Shown here: positions 34,971-64,000 of the stretch, piece after piece
How the letters are laid out: the number at the start of each line of letters is the position of its first letter
How positions within the stretch are numbered: position 1 is the first letter of the stretch
Assembly (NCBI GenBank): GCA_029465975.1
Contig: CM055747.1
Span: 4,780,069 to 4,844,068 of the forward strand
Direction of reading: 5' to 3'
Origin: Dallia pectoralis
Lineage: Eukaryota > Chordata > Actinopteri > Esociformes > Umbridae
Length of the DNA stretch: 64,000 bases
Program-made: the position numbers and the translations under genes
Notes under the pieces: model-generated
What the model was told of the DNA's origin: nothing
What the model saw: only the letters and a program-made list of their open reading frames with translations
Databases searched by the model: none

Positions 34971-37900
34971 ATGAAGAGCATGTTGCCACCGGTGAGAAAG
35001 GACCGAATCATATTTCAGCTTCCAGAGGTAAGTCAAGCACACACATGCATATTGTACGTACGCATCAAGTTATTGACTTGGTTCACAATGGAATATCTAC
35101 ATCTACACCTTTGTTTTCTGTTGCAAACTTCTGAATATAATTAAGTAATGTCTCTGTAACATAACATGTGTTTGGTATTTAAAATGTGAACGAGGGGAGA
35201 TAATAAGAAAAAGCTATGTCGTTTGTGCGAGACACCAAGCTGGTGGAAATTTTTTCCTTTTATTTTCTCTGATAAAAACCCTCTCCCTATTTTTCCTCTG
35301 TCTCCTGCACTCTCTCCCTATGTATCTTCTTCTTTTCCTCTCGTTCTTCCTATCTCTCCTTCCTTCTACACTCCCTCCCTTCTTTTGGTCCTATACGACC
35401 TATTTATTCTTGTCAGTGTTTCACTCCGAATGCTGCCCTGCATACTAAAGACGGCTTCAACACGCAGGTCCAGGCTGCCTGTCAGGGACAGAGGAAAGGC
35501 GAAGTTGGGTGAGATGAACACTTGGATTTATTATTCGCTCTCAAACTTTTATCCTCTGTTTCTTTTCCTGAATCTGAATCTGACGGTGGCTGTGACGTGG
35601 AATTCCCCAGGGATCAGTATTTAGACTGCTGTTAAATCTCTATATGCTACCTCTGGGCCAGATTCTACAGAACATTAACTAGCATAGTTATGCCGATACG
35701 CAAAATATATGCAGCTCTTGGAACAGCTTATATTGCATCACTGTATATTTTCTATTCAACATCGAATGACATATTTGATGTTTTTATCTGTTTTTATGGC
35801 ATGAATGACTCCGATGGGAAAGGGTTCTAAAGACCTTTTACTCTAGTGTGGGAAAGGTTCTAAAGACTGTGTAAATCAAACTAAGTGGGACCCATTCAGG
35901 GCCTTGATAGAACAGGCTTAGTAAACAGTTTTGGGAAACTGTGATTATTCAGGAAAAATATAAATGAACAGTTCTACAGACTTAAAGAGTTCTAGATACT
36001 TTTCGCCTAGGTTCTAAAGACCTAAAGAGTTCTAAAGACGTTGTCCTACGTTCTAAAGACTTAAAGAGTTAAGAAAACATTTGCCTAGGTTCTAAATACC
36101 TGAAAGGTTCTAAAGACCTTTCGAATGAAATGCAAAAAGGTTCTAAAGATAATTTTAATATGACCTTTTGGGACACCTTTTGGGGCATTGGTAGAACAGG
36201 CTGCAGTAAATAGTTTTGGGAAACTGTAATTCATTGAGAATTAATATAAAATGTGTGTATATTTTTTGTTATTTTTTTTCGTAAAGCAGATGAAATAGCT
36301 TCTATGTATGTATTGTGCTATATAAATGAACTTGCTTGCCTCAGGGAGTTTTTTTCTCCATGTGTTCAATGGTCACATGAACGTTTCCTTCTACATCGTC
36401 AGTCTGTTTTCTTGTGCCTGCAGCTTTAACATCGCCAAGGTGATTGTGGTAGGCGACGTGGCCGTTGGGAAGACGTGTCTTATCAGCAGGTGAGGAAACA
36501 TTATGCTCAACGACTGCTTCCCAAATAGAAACCTATTCCCTTTGTAGTGCACCGGTTTTGAGAAGATACGGTAGTCCAGTCCATGTCCGGCGTAGCTCGT
36601 GTTCAGCGTCCCCGCAGGTCATAAAGGCATATGACATACATAGTATAGTACCTGTCTTTGGCTGACCAACCGTCTTCCAGACACCAGGCCCAGTATGAGG
36701 AAGGATTGGAGGCACCGTCTGTCTAAGTAACATGTCGCTCAAGCAGATTGTAAATACCAAGAATCCCCCTAAGAAATAAATTAATTTAGTCATCAAATAT
36801 CTTGGACTGTTGCTTTTCATAGTGCCATCTCAAACATGAAAGATGGCATACAAGACTAGAGAATTATGACAGTGGCAGCCACTACTAAGCATTCTCCTTT
36901 TGCCTTCTCTGTGACTTCGAAGGTTTTGTAAGGACTCGTTTAATAAGAACTATAAAGCCACGATCGGAGTGGATTTTGAGATGGAGCGGTTTGAGGTACT
37001 AGGGGTGCCCTTCAGTTTACAGCTGTGAGTATTTTGTACTGCATACACACGCACACACTCACGGACACACACACAGACTTAACCGTCATCATGCTTACCT
37101 ACTTTATATAGTGTACTCCTTCTCTGTCTCTCTCTAACACCAGATGGGACACCGCGGGTCAAGAAAGATTCAAGTGCATCGCCTCGACATATTACAGAGA
37201 AGCACGAGGCATGTCAACTGATTAAACATGCTCACGAACAATGTTCATTCTGTGGATCTTGTGATGTGTCTGAAACCGGTCAATAGTGGGTTCTGTTGTT
37301 CTCCCGGTTCCTCTCCAGCTATCATATTGGTGTTTGACCTGAGCAGTGTGGACTCTCTGGACAACGCCAGGTGAGTGACACCCCGGAAATTGATAATATG
37401 GTTATCATACTGTTATGGTCCAGAATAATGGCTACTCTCTGCCACCGTAACTGCTAGTCGAATCCTCTCAGAAGATGTCAGTTTATTTTCATAGGTGAGT
37501 CTGCACGGTGCAATATTGAATTGTCTGTGTGTTAACATGCAGGCAGTGGCTGGAAGACGCCATGAAGGAGAACGACCCATCCAGTGTTTTGCTGTTTCTG
37601 GTTGGAACCAAAAAGGACCTGAGCGTTAGTGCAGAATCTAAGACACAACTAACAAGGTCCTTCAATACTATACATATTAATCATTTCAAACAATATTCTC
37701 TTTCCCCCTATCTGTCTATCTATCTATCTGTCTATCTGTCTCTCAGTCTCCCGATCACTTGGCTCATATGGAGCAGGAGGCCATCAGACTGTCCGAAGAG
37801 ATCAGAGCTGAGTACTGGGCCGTGTCTGCTAAGTCAGGTGGGGTTGTGACCAGAGGTGTAGAAGTACAAAGTAAAAGTACTGGTCTGTGTTCAGCATATG

Positions 37901-38810
37901 TGTCACGTCCTGGCACCAGTAAGATCCAACGCCCTCTCTCCCTTTGGATCGCGGACACCTGTTTTGTTGTTTATCACACTCACCTGTTTCCTTAATCACT
38001 GTCCATATTTAAGTTCCCCCTTTCCAAGTGTTTCTTGTCTGTATCTGTTAAAATATGAGGAAAGTTAGTAAGTAAGACCTAAATGACCAGGTAAAGGGAG
38101 TTAATTTAGGTCTTATTCAAGAACGCCCCTCACCTTGTGAACACAGCCAAGTACTGGTTAGAAGTATCTTGACATTATATTTTTTACACTGCTAACTGAA
38201 CAGACACAAACACGCACATAACTACATACTCCGTCTCTCTCTCTCTCCCTCCCATTTTACTCTTTCTCCGCCACCTGTCTATCTTCCCATCCCTCATTCT
38301 CTTTAAGGCGAGGGCATTAAGGACTTTTTCTTCCGGGTAGCATCTCTAACCTTTGAGGCCAATGTGCTGGCAGAGCTTGAGAGGAGCGGATCCAGACAAG
38401 TTGGTGACATCATCAGTAAGGATTTGTGTAAACTTGTTTTTAATGAAAATAACTATTTTTTTGCTTGGATATCTTTGATCAACTATTTAGAAACTGCTTG
38501 TTTTGTACATCATATTTAAGGGAAACAGAAGTGTTTTGACAATTTCGTAGCAATTAACTAGGCAATTTGGGTGTTTACAATATTAGTGCTCACTGTCTAT
38601 AGAATATAATTGTAATTCCCAGGATATAACAGTTATATATTAATAATATGGTGGTTTCACTTTGTGTACTGCTCACTGTGATACATCATGTAGAAGCTGT
38701 GAAACATTATGTGAGAGATTAAACGGGGAAAATGTCTGTGTCCTGCAGGACTCACAGAGAACCGTAAAGAAGAGGACAAACCGACCAAGACGAAGGCTAA
38801 CTGCTGTTAA
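34971..38810 (+). CDS. rab34: Small GTPase RAB34
   Basis: Ten exons: 34971-35027, 35417-35508, 36424-36489, 36923-37024, 37144-37208, 37319-37370, 37543-37624, 37747-37837, 38308-38415, 38749-38810; 258 aa (human RAB34 about 259). RAB34 acts at the Golgi and in early cilium formation and positions lysosomes. Motifs: P-loop GDVAVGKT at about 60-67, switch region KATIGVDFEMERFEVLG, DTAGQE, GTKKD, and the prenylated C-terminus NCC. The N-terminal LPPVRKDRII matches RAB34 better than RAB36. The first ATG (34971) is followed in frame by ATG 34980; either could be used, and the second gives 255 aa. Intron 5 has a GC donor (CGAG then GCATGT). It is tail-to-tail with supt6h, as in human. Confidence 0.93.
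35818..36155 (+). repeat. Degenerate short repeat in rab34 intron 2
   Basis: GGTTCTAAAGAC and close variants recur roughly every 25-45 bp about ten times, mixed with CTTAAAGAGTTCTA. The period is irregular, as in an old decayed minisatellite. Confidence 0.65.
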
Positions 38811-39477
38811 TTGGGAGTTCACAGTGCAGGCACACACTGTGGATGACCACATGAGAGAATCGTTTCCGGAAAATTGAGAGATTGAGATGGGAGATTGAGA
38901 TGCGAGAAAACAAGCATTCGTCTGTTCCATTTCTACAATTCCCAGTAGAACTCCAATCTGTTTCACTGCCGGCTGAACGAGAGAAGAATAGAGACAGTAT
39001 TTATAGGAGATAATCCATTGATAGCTTAACAGGCTACGCTAAAATAATCTTTAAAGGGTGATTATAGGCAAAGTAAATGCAGGGGCTGCACGGAAACTGC
39101 TGTTCGCTTTATATTCAGTCCTATCCGGTGATTATGAAACCTGGTCAACTATAAAATCCTCCATGCGATTATCTTAAGACAAATAATCACCAATATAAAA
39201 CAAAACCTATTTGGTTTATAAACTGTATAATTTGATTGCCTTTAATGCAGTTTTTTGTAGAGAAGGCCAAGTGTACATTTCTGGAAATTACTCAATATCC
39301 ACACCAGGTCATTTCTTCCAAAGCAGTTCATTTGGAATAAACACCAGTGTGAACATGTACTTATTGATATGTGTTATCTTTAAAATTACGTTCATGTATA
39401 TTATCTCATTTTAGCTGCACTCCATATTGGTAGTTTAAACATCAAAACTGCACAATTGTGAAAATACATTATGCAAC

Positions 39478-39483
39478 AATAAA
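39478..39483 (+). promoter_or_regulatory. Candidate rab34 poly(A) signal
   Basis: AATAAA in ATGCAACAATAAACAC, about 670 bp after the stop. Distance and A/T-rich context fit a 3' UTR end, but other signals are possible. Confidence 0.4.
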
Positions 39484-42404
39484 CACTTTATAAATATACA
39501 GAACTGTCACAATAATATAATAACATGTTCCACTTTACTGTATGTTTCACCACTTTCTGTAAACCAAGTCGGGAATTATAATTTGATTGGCAGGAGAATT
39601 ATATGTATTTTTGGCATTTCACTGTAGTGATTCAATTCACTGATGTCATGATTTTTTACTGGTATCTCTGTCTGCATCTTGCCAGCGCCGTTCTTGGATG
39701 AAGACATTTCAATCAAGGGCATGATACCGATACAGCAGTGCAGAGATGGTACAGAGACAAGCTACCATTTATTTCCAATGAGAGACAGCGACTCTCTGCG
39801 ACTGTGGTTGGAGCTACGCTCAGAGACAAAATCTCCCGGCAACATCCATTTTTCAGACTTAAGATATGTTCAGTTTTATCCTAATTTTTAGTGCGGGAGC
39901 TGTGACAGAGTTCGGCAATTAACAATGGCAGGGTAAATGTTCTCTACATCAGGAATTCCCTTCATTTTACTACTAGCTAGCTTAAAACTCCCTCGCTAGC
40001 TAAAAACATGAACGAGAGACTTATCACTGCGATGTCTGATTTTCCAGGCACACGTATGTTTAATCCCAAATGACAATTTCTGGCACTTCAGTAAAGTGCA
40101 CAGGGCATTCTTGGGATTAGTAGGAGTCCACTTTAGTTCCACCAATCAAAGTTCTGTTGCCCGTAATGTATTTGTCAAAAATCAAATAGCAACAAATCTT
40201 GTGGTCTTGTTAAAATATTCACTGAGAACTAGCTCTGTGTCACAGGCTCTTGGGTTCTCTGTTGGCTGAAGCCTTGTTTGCTGGCTTTATTTCCCTCCAC
40301 CTCATCCCGTCATGTGTCCCGTTCGCTAATGCGAAACATACACCGCCTCTCGTGACCCAGCACCAATAACGCACAACACCACAGCCATCTCCACTCTAGT
40401 AGGTTCTCATGGCTCCTAAATAGAGGAATTGTTCTACGGTGAGGGAGATCGACGGAGACAGAACGTTTACATGATATTAAGGCTGATTAAATTAAAGCCA
40501 GTGTTCCTTGCCGGTTGTCTGATATGTATGGGGTTGATGGACTGTATGCGACAGTTCTAGTGATGATTTCAAACCCTCAAAGGATGTTGTTGACAGATAA
40601 GAAATTCCCTGAAAAAGACAAACAAAACGTAAACACAAGACTACCCTACATAGCCACACAAAGCACAAATAACCCACGCTTGAGGTAATCTGGTGTTAAT
40701 TGATGCTTTATTGAGAGAACATAGGTAGAAATGGTTATCAGAAGTGCAATACTAAAGATAAAATCCCACCTTTCACTCGCTTTAGCTTCTTCCACAGCTT
40801 TACAACCACAGGCTTAATGTAAAAGCAAAAGATCCAACAATGCAAAACTGAAAACTTGGGTCCAGTTTCCCACCCAGAGACAAAAACCTACACTCCCAGA
40901 ATTAGCCAACATCGCTTTATTCACTCTGACCCACAACAAGCAAAGACCTTGATGAAGTCGGATGCCAAGAAACATCCCAAAACCACTCGGGTGGTTATAA
41001 ATCGGGCAATGATAATATCAGCACAATTGAATTCTGTTTTAACGGTCATTACAAATCCCAATCGATTCGAGAGTTAACAGAGCGAACAGAGCTTTCGTTC
41101 TTGCCAGACATAATGTACGAAGGATAATGCTCGATTCAGTCGGTTGAATGATTTGGACTCTGTGGAACATGCCTTAATTGGAGTAATAAGCGGATAACCG
41201 TTATAGCATGCAATCATCTCAAATTATGCCTGCTAAATAGGAACAGAAATGGGTTTCTTTGTCACACAAAGCATTGTCACTACATAAATAAACTGACCCA
41301 CTGCTCTTTTCCCCACACATCTGAATCCTAAATATGACATACAACTGTAGATAAAACCAAGGACTGGGTCATGCCAAGTTGATTGCATGCTCGTTGACCT
41401 CGTTAGCTCCTTACCAATCATAACGCTCGTCTAGCAGAGGCGAGCGCTATATCTGCAAGCTTCACATATCCCTCATCCCGACCCGATAAATACTTTTGAC
41501 AAGGACACCTTTCCCGGCGTAGGAGTAAGCGACTAACGCCCACGGATGAAATTAAATCAAAACCTGCTGCATGTGAAGGTATTAAATCATGTTGATTTGG
41601 CAAGGACTCAAACAACAACAAAATATCGTCTAAAGACACAAGATGAAGTGTATAATCATACTTCAGTAGAATAGAACACAAATCGGCCTAGACTGTAATT
41701 AACTATCGCACTATGACAGATACGTCTCACATCCACATGGAAGACGTGCGATAACCCGCCAAAACATAACGTCTAAAGTCGTAACCAGAATCAAAAAAGC
41801 CCCGCCCCTGACATATCTGTCAATCATTTATTCGGTTCCCCCGTTGCTGTTGTAATGGCGCCCGTTACCATGGCTACGGAGCACATGGTCAGAAACTAGG
41901 AAGCACCGGAGCAAGCCCTGTACGCACCATATCCGGGCATCCATAGAGAGAGGTCCAAAGACCGAGATATATCACGACCCAGGGCGAGTCAGCTCTGTTC
42001 CGCTTCTGTTTTTTTTCACCCTCACCTAATCAGGCACCCAATTTAGACATGATACACCAGGTTAGTTTAAAGCTCTAGGTTAAAACAAAACAATACGTGT
42101 TCATCACCTGGGGCCAGTGGCCTACCGCAGTCAGACATTTAAATCCACATATGCCTGTGTCAAATCATACAGTGCAATCATGTGCTAGTAGTGACCGCAG
42201 AAGCCGAAGGGAAACGCTCCAGCGTAGCATGTCGTTAATACGCCCCACGACATGTTTAAAGTAGCCCATATTAGTTGGCAGTATTCGGAGACCTTTTATT
42301 GATCAGCACCTGAGACTCCTGACCTCGCAGCCAGCTGTGTGTTTGATAGTTTGACGTGACAATGTGAAGAGTGCAGAGTTAGGGTTCATACTGAAAACAG
42401 TGTC

Positions 42405-42410
42405 TTTATT
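42405..42410 (-). promoter_or_regulatory. Candidate supt6h poly(A) signal
   Basis: TTTATT on the plus strand (AATAAA on the minus), about 690 bp past the supt6h stop. It would give a 3' UTR of about 0.7 kb. Confidence 0.45.
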
Positions 42411-43102
42411 CGTTTCAACGGATCAATACAAAACAAAACGCAGGGCACCTTCTGCGTTTTGGCTCGGCGATTGATGCCTCTGTAACGTCTCTTCTGGTCT
42501 GATCAGCTGATGCATCACATGACAGCCAGCCCAGAGACGGGGGGGGGCACAACCCGCCAACCGATATGACCCTTTCACCGGCAATAATTATATCTTCTTC
42601 ATATTAAAAAACAAAAACAAATCAAGGAGAAATAAAGAAAACGTAGCCTGCGCTATAGCAAGTTATTAAAGGGTTTAAGGAGGACTTTTGTCTGACAATA
42701 ATTTTTCCCTTAGGTCCATGTCCTATATTCAGTTTGTTTCAAGTGTCTGGCGTCTTTTGTCCAGACATTTTGCCCGTCAGACATTTTTTCCATCAGTCAA
42801 ACAGCCTTACTTTATAAAATACTGGACTATGTAGCCGGCGACGAAATTAAAGGGACAGGGGGACGATGTGCTGGGACAGAAACATGGCTAGATACACAGT
42901 AGCTAGAAACAGATTTCAATGGGACACGAGAAACGGGTGGAGGTGGATTATGGTGGATGAGAAGGGCTCGAAATGGGATGGGTCCAGTTTAGGGAAGTGG
43001 GCCGGCAGACTATCATATGGGAGGTATATATATGTGTGTGTATATTCAGAGAGTAAGGGGCATTAGACGGGGGGAGGGGGCGTCTCCCCCCTGAGCCCTG
43101 TC

Positions 43103-62165
<19,063 letters not shown>

Positions 62166-62892
62166 GTCTGCAAGGGCTACAAAGACAATTCATACACACA
62201 CAACCATGTTACCAAAGTGGGGGCGCATTCAACGATACAGGATGTGAACCTTAGTTTAAACTGAATAAAACCACTTCACTAGAAAACCCAGGTAATAGCG
62301 GTGGAGATGACTTGTACTATAGAAGATACACAACCAAGCGACTAGTATGTTGGGCACTGAATCCCCAGCAACGATGTTTAAAATAGGCCAAGATTGATGG
62401 ATACTAGTAGAACAGACCAAGTAAACAGTTTCTGGAACATGCTGTTCACCAAAATGATTGACAAAAGACAGAAATGCGGTTAACAAGAAACGTACAGTGT
62501 GCTGCTAACGTTGGCTACGTTTGACTAATGTCAAATAAGATAAGCAGTATCGCTAAGATGTTTGGATTTTTAACGGACAGAAAAGACACAAATCAACCAA
62601 CCATATTTATTTTCAATGTGTATATTTCGCAACATACCATTAGCTAAACACCTAGCTACCAATTCGTGTTGTTCTCAGAACAACCTACACGAACGACTGT
62701 AGTTGATGTTCTTTCGTTAGTCATGCGGGGCGATTTTCAACGATTATATATATATCAAGCCAACTCGATTAATAATAAACTCTGTATTGAGATCATGAGT
62801 CATGGGCCATTTATTTCAGTTAGCGATCTGGCCTGTTAAATAACGGTAATGGGATATAACAAGGCCCGTGTAAGATATCTGCGCATCGTATT

Positions 62893-63043
62893 TGGCTAAC
62901 TAGCTAGCTAACATTAGCACGATGCTAACCAACATTAGCATGATGTTAGCTAACTAGCTAGCTAACATTAGCACGATGCTAACTAACATTAGCATGATGT
63001 TAGCTAACTAGCTAACTAACATTAGCATGATTCGCTAACTAGC
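62893..63043. repeat. Palindrome-rich GCTAAC/GTTAGC repeat upstream of supt6h
   Basis: A block of about 66 bp (CTAACTAGCTAGCTAACATT, AGCACGATGCTAAC, CATTAGCATGATGTTAGC) occurs twice and then in part. GTTAGC and GCTAAC alternate, so the stretch can fold into hairpins on either strand. It lies in the supt6h 5' UTR intron. Confidence 0.85.
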
Positions 63044-63142
63044 CAGGGGGACAACAATCAATCATGCCATGGCTATTGTGCCCATGTTTTGGCCGTGGGA
63101 CTATTTCACTGGTCAACAGACTCCTTTGTCGAAATAACTTAC

Positions 63143-63300
63143 TTATCCCTGCGACGAAATGTTACTTAAATCCTTGAAATTGAGAAGGATGTTGTGTTGA
63201 TATCTTATATTTTTCGTGCAGCTTCTAATAAAAAAAAAATGTCTGGTTACTAGCTGCGTGATGAATTCCGGTGATGAATTCCGGTGTGGAGGGAACTTCC
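63143..63300 (-). other. supt6h: Probable supt6h 5' untranslated exon
   Basis: The first coding exon has an acceptor (CCTTGCAG) two bases before its ATG, so a non-coding exon must lie upstream. GGGATAA followed by GTAAGTAAG on the minus strand at about 63143 is a good donor. The 5' limit is uncertain; CpG-rich sequence to about 63320 fits a start site. Confidence 0.5.
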
Positions 63301-63418
63301 GACGCAACGCGGCCAGTACTTAGACGTCACTGTGTGAAGTCATTTGTGAAACCTTATCCCTCTGGTGGTCAATAACGGAACGTCAAGTCATGCAGCCATA
63401 CTGATATCAATATGTTTT

Positions 63419-63660
63419 ACTCAATTCAATGGGCTTTATTGGCATGGGAAACATTTGCCATATATGGTTAAGAAGTGCAGCTCAAATTCCACCTAATTTT
63501 GTGGGCAGTGTGCACATAGCCTGTCTTCTTTCTGGAGCCAGGTCTGCATGTGACGTCCTTTCTCGATATGCACACAAAAAATCGTACTGAATTCTACGAG
63601 TTTCAAAATCACTCTGTAAATATCCCAATTGCTCCGCCACGCCAACAGGGGGCGTAGTCG
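63419..63660. repeat. Dispersed fish repeat inside the supt6h-sdf2 promoter region
   Basis: TCAATTCAATGGGCTTTATT + GGCATGGGAAACATTTGCC, then GTGGGCAGTGTGCACATAGC and TCTGGAGCCAGGTCTGC. I recognise this as a widespread teleost repeat, probably from a retroelement 3' end. The right limit is approximate. Confidence 0.5.
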
Positions 63661-63757
63661 CGGATTCCCTTAACGTCCCCAAGGTATCATTTCGATGACG
63701 TAGCATAAACCAATGTTGACGCGGACTTGGCGAGTTGATTGGCAGAGGCTATTGGTA

Positions 63758-63932
63758 ATGGATCACTCTACTGGCCCCTCATCTTTTTTACTTAGCTATT
63801 TTATATTGTATTATTTAATCGGTCTATCGCTTGGGACGGAACTGAGCTTTGTGACTTGCGGTTCAGTTGTGAAGCTGCTGAATGTAAAGCACAATGTCAG
63901 ACTGCACTCACACGACGTGCGGTACGGCTCTG
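63758..63932 (+). CDS. sdf2: Stromal cell-derived factor 2, first coding exon (partial)
   Basis: The exon encodes 58 residues and ends GGCTCTG before GTAGGT; the rest lies beyond the window. FVTCGSVVKLLN and HNVRLHSHDVRYGSG are the start of the first MIR repeat of SDF2, an ER-lumen protein that works with chaperones and protein O-mannosylation. The preceding FLLSYFILYYLIGLSLG is a good signal-peptide core, so I start at ATG 63758. An in-frame ATG at 63713 would add 15 residues and has a poorer context. SDF2L1 is the alternative, but the neighbour supt6h argues for SDF2. Confidence 0.88.
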
Positions 63933-64000
63933 GTAGGTCTATACACGTTATAACGGCTAGTTCGCCTATATTTTCTATGTTTGTATTACCAACGAGCTAA

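Larger units (their letters stand above)
38811..43102. other. Region between rab34 and supt6h (converging 3' ends)
   Basis: Holds the rab34 3' UTR on the left and the supt6h 3' UTR on the right, from about 42400. In human, PROCA1 lies here as I recall; I find no homologue. An open stretch at 39679-39891 (70 codons) has no family I recognise and lacks clear splice context. Confidence 0.5.
63143..63757. promoter_or_regulatory. Shared divergent promoter region of supt6h and sdf2
   Basis: The two genes start back to back with at most about 0.6 kb between the supt6h donor and the sdf2 start codon. CpG-rich stretches near 63290-63330 and 63640-63740 flank a dispersed repeat. The arrangement matches human SDF2/SUPT6H as I recall it. 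Confidence 0.55.

Noticed and set aside
39679..39891. Possible PROCA1-like exon downstream of rab34
   Set aside because: The position fits the human order, but the 70 codons lack the cysteine pattern of the phospholipase-like PROCA1 domain and clear splice sites.

Overview
This is a vertebrate nuclear window, most likely from a teleost fish. It has spliced genes with GT-AG introns, many intronic minisatellites, and degraded Tc1/mariner-type transposons of kinds common in salmonid and pike-like fishes. The species cannot be fixed from the sequence alone.

Layout. (1) Positions 1-9287 hold a head-to-tail array of a 474 bp unit. Each unit carries a roughly 299 nt gene for 7SL RNA, the RNA of the signal recognition particle, with both the Alu domain and the S domain. 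I count 19 full copies and one truncated copy; the array runs off the left edge. (2) Positions 11.5-21.5 kb hold slc25a35 (+) and rangrf (-), which converge. As I recall, these two genes are also neighbours on human 17p13.1. (3) Positions 22.3-23.1 kb may hold a small two-exon gene (-). (4) Positions 27.1-32.1 kb hold grk1, rhodopsin kinase (+, 7 exons, 560 aa). (5) Positions 35.0-38.8 kb hold rab34 (+, 10 exons, 258 aa). (6) Positions 43.1-62.2 kb hold supt6h, the SPT6 elongation factor (-, 37 coding exons, 1759 aa). (7) The first coding exon of sdf2 (+) lies at the right edge. The order rab34 / supt6h / sdf2, with rab34 and supt6h tail-to-tail and supt6h and sdf2 head-to-head, matches human 17q11.2 as I recall it.

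Most notable features. The 7SL array has two main sequence subtypes, a higher-order pattern and a decaying right edge. In supt6h, minisatellites sit directly on splice sites. Two of them are tandem copies of the exon end plus the 5' splice site, so a row of decoy donors lies next to the real one; another is an amplified polypyrimidine tract at a 3' splice site.

The genes are not an operon and do not form one pathway: SRP RNA (protein targeting), a mitochondrial carrier, a Ran-binding factor, an opsin kinase, a Golgi/cilium Rab, a transcription elongation factor and an ER protein. Exon coordinates were read by eye from splice motifs, reading phase and family similarity. Every CDS below closes in frame from start to stop, except sdf2, which leaves the window.
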